Both the position numbers and the translations under genes were made by a program. Positions 1 through 4,422 of a stretch of DNA of 6,636 nt are shown one piece after another (positions within the stretch are counted from its first letter, which is position 1; each line of letters opens with the position of its first letter). The DNA is taken from the NCBI GenBank assembly GCA_947487325.1, contig CANKWG010000128.1:1-6636 (forward strand). Direction: 5' to 3'. The notes under the pieces are model-generated. The model was given only the letters and a program-made list of their open reading frames with translations. It did not search any database and was not told the DNA's origin. Source of the DNA: Oxalobacteraceae bacterium. GTDB taxonomy: Bacteria > Pseudomonadota > Gammaproteobacteria > Burkholderiales > Burkholderiaceae_D.

Positions 1-100
1 CGGATGGCCTACCGCGAGTTTGCCTTCCGAGCAGGAAGCTCGCAAGGCAGATGCAGAGATAGGAAGGCAGTGGGCGCTCACATTGGGCGCTGAAAACTAA
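1..100 (+). CDS. hemH: C-terminal end of an upstream gene, probably ferrochelatase (HemH), partial
   Basis: This is the 3' end of a gene that starts before the window. The frame whose first full codon is at position 2 reads 32 codons, GWPTASLPSEQEARK onward, and stops at TAA 98-100. The ending, a Gly-Trp-Pro followed by an Ala/Arg-rich helix and a final Leu-Gly-Ala, resembles the C-terminal extension of betaproteobacterial ferrochelatase, the enzyme that inserts iron into protoporphyrin IX in the last step of heme synthesis. In several betaproteobacteria hemH lies directly before grpE, which supports the call. No catalytic residues are in view, so the identity rests on a short tail and on gene order. 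Another frame (codon start 1, stop at 91-93) is also open here but reads less like protein. A strong terminator follows 18 bases after the stop, so this gene is transcriptionally separated from the chaperone genes. Confidence 0.55.
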   Translation, partial: GWPTASLPSEQEARKADAEIGRQWALTLGAEN

Positions 101-118
101 GATTTCTGTCGACACGTC

Positions 119-147
119 CGGGGGCCGAAAGGCCCCCGCTTTTTTTT
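119..147 (+). terminator. Strong intrinsic terminator after the upstream (hemH-like) gene
   Basis: A perfect GC-rich stem (CGGGGGCC at 119-126 pairing with GGCCCCCG at 131-138) is capped by a GAAA tetraloop at 127-130. One base later comes a run of eight T (140-147). This is a textbook rho-independent terminator with a stable GNRA loop. It lies between the upstream stop codon at 100 and the sigma-32 promoter at 168, so it insulates the heat-shock unit from read-through. Confidence 0.95.
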
Positions 148-167
148 GCCGGTGCCTTTGCTGCCGT

Positions 168-195
168 CTTGAAAATCTGCGCACTATCCCCATAA
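168..195 (+). promoter_or_regulatory. Sigma-32 (RpoH) heat-shock promoter of grpE
   Basis: The -35 element CTTGAAA (168-174) matches the sigma-32 consensus completely. After a 13-bp spacer comes CCCCATAA (188-195), which matches the -10 consensus CCCCATNT except at its last base. Transcription would start at about 201-204, giving a leader of about 80 bases before the grpE start at 283. The grpE-dnaK genes are classical RpoH targets, so position and sequence agree. No CIRCE operator (TTAGCACTC-N9-GAGTGCTAA) is present, so HrcA control at this site is not supported. Confidence 0.9.
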
Positions 196-210
196 CAAAA
201 GAGTTGTTAT
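192..210 (+). repeat. Perfect 7-bp inverted repeat over the grpE -10 element and start site
   Basis: ATAACAA (192-198) and TTGTTAT (204-210) are exact reverse complements separated by the 5 bases AAGAG. The left arm starts inside the sigma-32 -10 element and the dyad centre falls on the expected transcription start. This position would suit an operator, but the repeat is AT-rich and short and matches no operator I recognise. The same half-sites, slightly extended, recur upstream of the kinase gene at 4271-4338. Confidence 0.6.
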
Positions 211-220
211 TCAGATCAGG

Positions 221-253
221 TGCGCGTTTCGCTGGATCCGGCGGGAAAGTGCA
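221..253 (+). other. Possible imperfect hairpin in the grpE mRNA leader
   Basis: The leader can fold with 221-225 pairing to 249-253 (one G-U pair), a bulged G226, 227-230 pairing to 245-248, two bulged G at 243-244, and 231-233 pairing to 240-242 around a GGATCC loop. It ends about 20 bases before the Shine-Dalgarno sequence at 273, so it does not cover the ribosome site. It could affect mRNA stability, or it could be chance pairing. The fold was found by eye and no energy was calculated. Confidence 0.3.
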
Positions 254-272
254 TCTAAGTTATTGAAATGGC

Positions 273-278
273 AGGAGA
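273..278 (+). promoter_or_regulatory. Ribosome binding site that fixes the grpE start
   Basis: AGGAGA at 273-278 lies 4 bases before the ATG at 283. An upstream in-frame ATG at 268 has no purine-rich Shine-Dalgarno sequence before it (the preceding bases are TAAGTTATTGAA), and the AGGAGA would lie inside its coding sequence. The downstream ATG is therefore the better start. Confidence 0.85.
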
Positions 279-282
279 TTTT

Positions 283-858
283 ATGAATCAAGGCGAAAAC
301 CCTTCCAACGACCAGACGAACCCGGGCTCATCGGAACCGGCGGTGGAGCCGTTGCAAGAGCCTGTTGCGGATGAGAACGTATCAATGCCAGCGGCTGGAG
401 AAACGCCGGTTCTGGCTCGCCAGCTCGCCGAGCTCGAGACCAAACTGGCTGAGGCGCAGGATGCCTTTCTGCGCGCAAAGGCCGATGCGGAAAACATCCG
501 CCGCCGCGCTCAGGAAGATATTTCCAAGGCCCACAAATTTGCGGTGGAAAGTTTTGCCGAGGCCTTGCTGCCGGTGAGAGACAGTCTGGAGATGGCGCTG
601 AAAATTGAAACGCCTTCGATTGAATCGCTCAAAGAGGGTGTGGAAATGACGCTCAAGCAGCTTTCCAGTGCGTTCGAGCGCAACCGTCTGGTCGAGGTCA
701 ACCCGCAGGCAGGCGAAAAGCTCGACCCCATGAAACATCAGGCCATTTCCATGGTCGCCGCAGAGCAGGAAGCGAACACTGTCGTCAGCGTATTGCAGAA
801 GGGCTACATGATTTCCGACCGGCTGCTGCGCCCCGCGCTGGTCACCGTTTCACAGTAA
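283..858 (+). CDS. grpE: GrpE, nucleotide exchange factor of DnaK
   Basis: GrpE is a cytoplasmic homodimer that opens the DnaK nucleotide-binding cleft to release ADP, allowing ATP binding and substrate release. With the start at 283 the protein has 191 residues, close to the 197 of E. coli GrpE. Residues 1-42 are an acidic, Pro/Ser/Glu-rich, probably disordered tail. Residues about 43-90 are the long dimerising helix (ADAENIRRRAQEDI at 67-80). Residues about 91-133 fit the four-helix-bundle part (ALLPVRDSLEMAL). Residues about 135-191 are the beta domain that contacts DnaK, ending in the family signature GYMISDRLLRPALVTVS. An alternative start at 268 would add MAGDF but has no ribosome site. 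The gene follows the sigma-32 promoter at 168 and lies 79 bases before dnaK in the same direction. Nothing suggests damage. Confidence 0.97.
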   Translation: MNQGENPSNDQTNPGSSEPAVEPLQEPVADENVSMPAAGETPVLARQLAELETKLAEAQDAFLRAKADAENIRRRAQEDISKAHKFAVESFAEALLPVRDSLEMALKIETPSIESLKEGVEMTLKQLSSAFERNRLVEVNPQAGEKLDPMKHQAISMVAAEQEANTVVSVLQKGYMISDRLLRPALVTVSQ

Positions 859-863
859 CCGGA

Positions 864-891
864 CTTGAAACTGCGACAAAGCACCGCATTT
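864..891 (+). promoter_or_regulatory. Second sigma-32 promoter, upstream of dnaK
   Basis: CTTGAAA at 864-870 is again a full match to the sigma-32 -35 element. After exactly 13 bp comes CCGCATTT (884-891), differing from the CCCCATNT consensus at one position. It begins only 5 bases after the grpE stop codon. The expected start is near 897-900, giving a leader of about 40 bases for dnaK. This would allow dnaK-dnaJ to be transcribed separately from grpE. The call is from consensus matching only. Confidence 0.8.
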
Positions 892-921
892 CATCGTCAT
901 TCAGTTATCTAATCAGTTTTT

Positions 922-928
922 GAAGGGA
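922..928 (+). promoter_or_regulatory. Ribosome binding site that fixes the dnaK start
   Basis: GAAGGGA at 922-928 lies 9 bases before the ATG at 938. A longer in-frame reading from TTG at 920 would place this purine-rich site inside the coding sequence and add six residues foreign to DnaK. The ATG gives the normal MSKIIGIDLGTTNS beginning. Confidence 0.85.
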
Positions 929-937
929 CATCACATC

Positions 938-2887
938 ATGAGTAAGATCATTGGCATTGACCTCGGAACCACCAATTCCTGCGTCGCCATTATGGAAGGC
1001 GGCCAGCCCAAGGTCATCGAGAATTCGGAAGGCGCACGTACTACGCCGTCGATCATCGCGTATCAGGAAGACGGTGAAATTCTGGTAGGCGCACCGGCGA
1101 AACGTCAGGCGGTCACCAACCCCAGAAACACACTGTTTGCTGTCAAACGCCTGATTGGCCGAAAATTCGACGAGAAAGAAGTCCAGAAAGACATCGGACT
1201 CATGCCCTACGAAATCATGAAGGCTGATAACGGTGACGCCTGGATTGCCGTGCGCGACAAAAAACTCGCGCCGCCGCAGATTTCGGCTGAAGTACTCCGC
1301 AAGATGAAAAAGACTGCCGAAGACTATCTCGGCGAAGAAGTCACCGAGGCTGTTATTACGGTGCCTGCTTATTTTAACGACGCGCAACGTCAGGCCACCA
1401 AAGATGCCGGCCGTATCGCGGGTCTCGATGTCAAGCGCATCATCAACGAGCCGACCGCCGCAGCGCTGGCGTTTGGTTTGGACAAGAGCGGCAAGGGTGA
1501 CCGCAAGATTGCTGTCTATGATTTGGGCGGCGGTACTTTCGATGTCTCCATCATTGAAATCGCCGATGTCGATGGTGAAATGCAGTTTGAAGTGCTCTCT
1601 ACCAACGGCGATACCTTCCTTGGTGGCGAAGACTTCGATCAGCGTCTTATCGATCACATTATTGAAGAATTCAAGAAGATCAATGGTCTGGATTTGGCCA
1701 AGGACCCCATAGCGCTGCAGCGTATCAAAGCCTCGGCTGAGCGCGCGAAGATCGAATTGTCCTCGGCCCAGCAGACTGAAATCAACGAGCCTTATATTGC
1801 GATGGCCAATGGTGCACCGATGCACCTGAATCTGAAAATCACCCGCGCCAAACTGGAATCGCTGGTCGAAGAATTGATCGCAAATACGATTGAACCCTGC
1901 CGTATCGCAATTGCAGATGCGGGTGTGAAGGTGTCTGAAATCGATGACATCATTCTCGTGGGCGGGATGACGCGTATGCCAAAGGTGCAGGAGAAGGTAA
2001 AAGAATTCTTCGGCAAAGAGCCGCGCAAGGACGTCAACCCCGATGAGGCCGTTGCTGTCGGTGCGGCGATTCAGGGCTCGGTACTTTCGGGTGATCGCAA
2101 GGACTTGCTGCTGCTGGATGTGACGCCTTTGTCATTGGGTATTGAAACTCTGGGCGGCGTCATGACCAAGATGATCAAGAAAAATACGACCATCCCGACC
2201 AAGTTTAGTCAGGTGTTTTCTACTGCTGAAGACAACCAGCCTGCAGTCACAATCAAGGTGTTTCAGGGCGAGCGGGAAATGGCTGTCGGTAATAAAGGTC
2301 TGGGCGAATTTAATCTTGAAGGTATTCCACCTTCTTCACGTGGCACGCCGCAAATCGAAGTTACCTTCGATATCGATGCCAACGGTATTTTGCATGTGGG
2401 CGCGAAAGATAAAGCGTCAGGCAAAGAAAACAAGATCACCATCAAAGCCAATTCGGGTCTGACCGAAGAAGAAATTCAGCGCATGGTTCATGATGCCGAA
2501 GCCAATGCGGCGGAAGATCAGCGTTTGAAAGAGCTGGCGGAGGCGCACAATCAGGGTGATTCACTCGTGCATTCCACCCGCAAGGCGCTCACCGAGCATG
2601 GTGACAAGCTCGACGCTGCCGAGAAGGAAAAGATCGAAGTCGCGATCAAGGATCTGGAAGCTGCACTCAAAGGCAGCGACAAGGCCGATATTGATGCGAA
2701 ATCGGCGGCGCTCTCGACCGCAGCACAAACCTTGGGTGAAAAAATGTACGCCGACATGCAGTCACAGCAGGCATCTGCCGCGCCTGAAGGCGCGCAAGCC
2801 AGCGCAAGCGCGGGTGCAGGTGCAGGTGCCAAGCCAGCGGAAGACGATGTGGTTGATGCTGACTTCAAAGAAGTCAAAGATAAATAA
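938..2887 (+). CDS. dnaK: DnaK, Hsp70 molecular chaperone
   Basis: DnaK is the cytoplasmic ATP-driven Hsp70 that binds exposed hydrophobic segments of unfolded proteins. DnaJ stimulates its ATPase and GrpE exchanges its nucleotide. The protein has 649 residues (E. coli 638). Visible landmarks are the phosphate-binding IDLGTTNS (7-14), the second signature VYDLGGGTFDVSII (193-206, with Thr200 equivalent to E. coli Thr199), and IILVGGMTRMPKVQ (338-351). The interdomain linker DLLLLDVTP (389-397) follows, then the beta-sandwich substrate-binding domain with the usual TPLSLGIETLGG start, and the helical lid from about residue 510. The end is an Ala/Gly/Gln-rich disordered tail (about 608-635) followed by the conserved acidic EDDVVDADFKEV. 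In proteobacteria such as E. coli, DnaK also restrains sigma-32, so feedback on the two promoters here is expected but not visible in the sequence. The gene is intact. Confidence 0.99.
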   Translation: MSKIIGIDLGTTNSCVAIMEGGQPKVIENSEGARTTPSIIAYQEDGEILVGAPAKRQAVTNPRNTLFAVKRLIGRKFDEKEVQKDIGLMPYEIMKADNGDAWIAVRDKKLAPPQISAEVLRKMKKTAEDYLGEEVTEAVITVPAYFNDAQRQATKDAGRIAGLDVKRIINEPTAAALAFGLDKSGKGDRKIAVYDLGGGTFDVSIIEIADVDGEMQFEVLSTNGDTFLGGEDFDQRLIDHIIEEFKKINGLDLAKDPIALQRIKASAERAKIELSSAQQTEINEPYIAMANGAPMHLNLKITRAKLESLVEELIANTIEPCRIAIADAGVKVSEIDDIILVGGMTRMPKVQEKVKEFFGKEPRKDVNPDEAVAVGAAIQGSVLSGDRKDLLLLDVTPLSLGIETLGGVMTKMIKKNTTIPTKFSQVFSTAEDNQPAVTIKVFQGEREMAVGNKGLGEFNLEGIPPSSRGTPQIEVTFDIDANGILHVGAKDKASGKENKITIKANSGLTEEEIQRMVHDAEANAAEDQRLKELAEAHNQGDSLVHSTRKALTEHGDKLDAAEKEKIEVAIKDLEAALKGSDKADIDAKSAALSTAAQTLGEKMYADMQSQQASAAPEGAQASASAGAGAGAKPAEDDVVDADFKEVKDK

Positions 2888-2896
2888 CCCTCTGTG

Positions 2897-2923
2897 CCGC
2901 GCAGGGTAACTTGCGCGGGTTTT
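2897..2923 (+). terminator. First hairpin between dnaK and dnaJ, weak terminator or attenuator
   Basis: CCGCGCA (2897-2903) pairs perfectly with TGCGCGG (2912-2918) around an 8-base loop, followed by one G and four T (2920-2923). The short T run suggests a weak terminator or a 3'-end stabilising stem for the dnaK message. It starts 9 bases after the dnaK stop codon and abuts the second hairpin. Confidence 0.55.
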
Positions 2924-2924
2924 G

Positions 2925-2964
2925 CCGGGCTGGCATGGCTTAAAAGCCGCCTGCCCGGTTTTTT
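2925..2964 (+). terminator. Second hairpin between dnaK and dnaJ, intrinsic terminator allowing partial read-through
   Basis: CCGGGC (2925-2930) pairs with GCCCGG (2953-2958). After a T-T mismatch the stem continues as GGC with GCC (2932-2934 with 2949-2951) and ends in GGCT-TAAA-AGCC (2937-2948). Six T follow (2959-2964). No promoter is evident between here and dnaJ, so dnaJ probably depends on read-through, which would leave less dnaJ than dnaK message. That effect is an inference. Confidence 0.75.
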
Positions 2965-3022
2965 GCTTGTGAGGTTCTGCCGAGACAGGTCAGAACTGCC
3001 GTAGTAATCAGGACAACCGACG

Positions 3023-4159
3023 ATGGCCAAACGCGATTTTTACGAAATACTCGGTGTAGCGAAAAATGCTTCTGATGACGAAATCAAGAAAGCGTATCGC
3101 AAGCTGGCGATGAAATATCACCCGGACCGCAATCCGGACAGCAAGGGCGCCGAGGATAAATTCAAGGAAGCCAAAGAGGCTTATGAAATGCTTTCTGATT
3201 CTCAGAAGCGTGAAGCCTATGACCGCTTTGGTCACGCCGGTGTTGATCCCAATATGGGTGGCGGCGGTGGTGGCGCAGGATTCGCTGGCGCTGGCGGTTT
3301 CTCGGATGCCTTCGGCGACATCTTCGGTGACATCTTTGGCGGTGGCGCGGGTCGCTCACGGGGCGGTGCGCAGGTCTATCGTGGTGCAGATTTGCGTTAC
3401 AACCTCGACATCAGTCTTGAGCAAGCTGCCAACGGTTTTGATACCACGATCCGTGTACCGTCCTGGGACGGTTGCGATACCTGTAATGGATCAGGTGCCA
3501 AGCCCGGTACGTCACCGACAACGTGCGGCACTTGCGGCGGGCATGGTCAGGTACGCATGCAGCAAGGATTTTTCAGCATTCAGCAAACCTGTCCCAAGTG
3601 CCACGGCACGGGCAAGGTGATTCCCGACCCTTGTAATACCTGTAGTGGCTCGGGTCGTATCAAGCGTAACAAGACACTCGAAGTCAAAATACCTTCCGGT
3701 ATTGACGACAGCATGCGCATCCGCTCGACCGGCAATGGCGAGCCTGGCATGAACGGTGGACCACCCGGTGACCTTTACGTTGAAATTCATATCAAGCCAC
3801 ATGCTGTTTTTCAGCGCGATGGTGATGATTTGCACTGTGAAATGCCGATCTCGTTTGCCAGAGCGGCGATCGGTGGCGAGATCGAGGTACCTACACTTTC
3901 CGGCAAAGTCTCATTCACTGTACCCGAGGGTACACAAACCGGTAAGACCTTCCGCTTGCGTGGTAAGGGTATCAAAGGCGTGCGCTCAGGATTCCCCGGC
4001 GACTTGTTCTGTCACGTGTTGATTGAAACGCCGGTGAAGCTGACTGAAAAACAAAAAGATCTGCTCCGCGAATTTGAAACGCTCACGGATGCGGGGGGCG
4101 CAAAGCACAGCCCGCAAAGTAAATCATGGATGGATAAAGTGAAAGATTTCTTTGAGTAG
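3023..4159 (+). CDS. dnaJ: DnaJ, Hsp40 co-chaperone (type I)
   Basis: DnaJ delivers unfolded substrates to DnaK and stimulates its ATP hydrolysis. The 378-residue protein (E. coli 376) has every type I element. The J domain is at 1-70 with the essential HPD motif at 33-35. The Gly/Phe-rich linker is at about 77-114. The zinc-binding region has four CxxCxGxG repeats at 151-158 (CDTCNGSG), 168-175 (CGTCGGHG), 190-197 (CPKCHGTG) and 204-211 (CNTCSGSG), all eight cysteines present. The C-terminal peptide-binding beta domains run from about 212 to 340, including GDLYVEIHIKPH and ETPVKLTEKQKDLL. AGGA at 3010-3013, 9 bases before the ATG, is the likely ribosome site. The gene lies 135 bases after dnaK, past two hairpins, and is probably co-transcribed with it by read-through. 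The protein is intact with no unusual residues. Confidence 0.98.
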   Translation: MAKRDFYEILGVAKNASDDEIKKAYRKLAMKYHPDRNPDSKGAEDKFKEAKEAYEMLSDSQKREAYDRFGHAGVDPNMGGGGGGAGFAGAGGFSDAFGDIFGDIFGGGAGRSRGGAQVYRGADLRYNLDISLEQAANGFDTTIRVPSWDGCDTCNGSGAKPGTSPTTCGTCGGHGQVRMQQGFFSIQQTCPKCHGTGKVIPDPCNTCSGSGRIKRNKTLEVKIPSGIDDSMRIRSTGNGEPGMNGGPPGDLYVEIHIKPHAVFQRDGDDLHCEMPISFARAAIGGEIEVPTLSGKVSFTVPEGTQTGKTFRLRGKGIKGVRSGFPGDLFCHVLIETPVKLTEKQKDLLREFETLTDAGGAKHSPQSKSWMDKVKDFFE

Positions 4160-4218
4160 TCGTTGAGTAACTTCAATACGATGATTTAAAAATTTAAAAC
4201 TCAAATTCACGATAGCGG

Positions 4219-4248
4219 CCACTGACATAAAGTCAGTGGTTTTTTTTT
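4219..4248 (+). terminator. Strong intrinsic terminator after dnaJ
   Basis: CCACTGAC (4219-4226) pairs perfectly with GTCAGTGG (4232-4239) around the 5-base loop ATAAA, followed at once by nine T (4240-4248). It ends the chaperone unit 60 bases after the dnaJ stop codon and separates it from the kinase gene. Confidence 0.95.
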
Positions 4249-4422
4249 GGCCTTCGATTTGCACTGATTTCATAACAACTTGTGAATTTTCGTTAAGACC
4301 ATACGCCAGCTAATCGCCGACGTAAAATTTTGTTATTCCGCAGCTCTAGTCAATTGATTTGCTGCCAAAAATCACTGAGCTTTCTGTAAATCAGCCAACC
4401 ATCAATAGCCGAAACAAAACCC
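4249..4422. other. AT-richer gap before the kinase gene, with no confident promoter
   Basis: This 174-base stretch has no open frame worth calling. TAAAAT at 4323-4328 resembles a sigma-70 -10 element but has no fitting -35 element 16-18 bases upstream. CTTGTGA (4279-4285) with GACCATAC (4297-4304) is a poor sigma-32 match. The kinase promoter is presumably here, since a strong terminator lies just upstream, but I cannot place it. The gap contains the short words listed in the next entry. Confidence 0.5.
4271..4338 (+). repeat. CATAACAA and TTGTTATTC words shared with the grpE promoter
   Basis: CATAACAA occurs at 4271-4278 and TTGTTATTC at 4330-4338. The same two words occur in the same order at 191-198 and 204-212 over the grpE start site. 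Here they are 51 bases apart rather than 5. The left word is also followed after one base by TTGTGAA (4280-4286), giving an imperfect close-spaced dyad. The core half-sites are reverse complements of each other. A binding site is possible, as is chance in AT-rich DNA. Confidence 0.4.

Noticed and set aside
268..282. Upstream ATG start for grpE
   Set aside because: No ribosome site precedes it, and AGGAGA at 273-278 is correctly placed for ATG 283.
148..282. CIRCE operator for HrcA upstream of grpE
   Set aside because: No TTAGCACTC-N9-GAGTGCTAA-like dyad is present. The only clear dyad (192-210) has a different sequence and spacing.
920..937. Upstream TTG start for dnaK adding six residues
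   Set aside because: The added residues are not part of DnaK, and the Shine-Dalgarno GAAGGGA at 922-928 would fall inside the gene. ATG 938 gives the conserved N-terminus.
905..1825. A 306-codon open frame on the minus strand opposite the 5' part of dnaK
   Set aside because: Long antisense frames opposite Hsp70 genes are a known by-product of their codon bias. The translation has no recognisable domain, and dnaK on the plus strand is unmistakable.
2813..2829. GGTGCA-type short tandem repeat near the end of dnaK
   Set aside because: About three copies encoding Gly-Ala in the normally low-complexity DnaK tail, which is ordinary for this family.
2974..2996. Small dyad GTTCTG / CAGAAC before dnaJ
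   Set aside because: A 6-bp stem with an 11-base loop is weak, it does not cover the ribosome site at 3010-3013, and it could easily arise by chance.
2551..3030. A 159-codon minus-strand frame over the end of dnaK and the gap
   Set aside because: It mirrors dnaK codons for most of its length, reads through two clear hairpins, and resembles no protein I know.
4279..4304. Possible sigma-32 promoter before the kinase (CTTGTGA with GACCATAC)
   Set aside because: Both elements match poorly and the spacer is 11 bp, unlike the two 13-bp promoters here.
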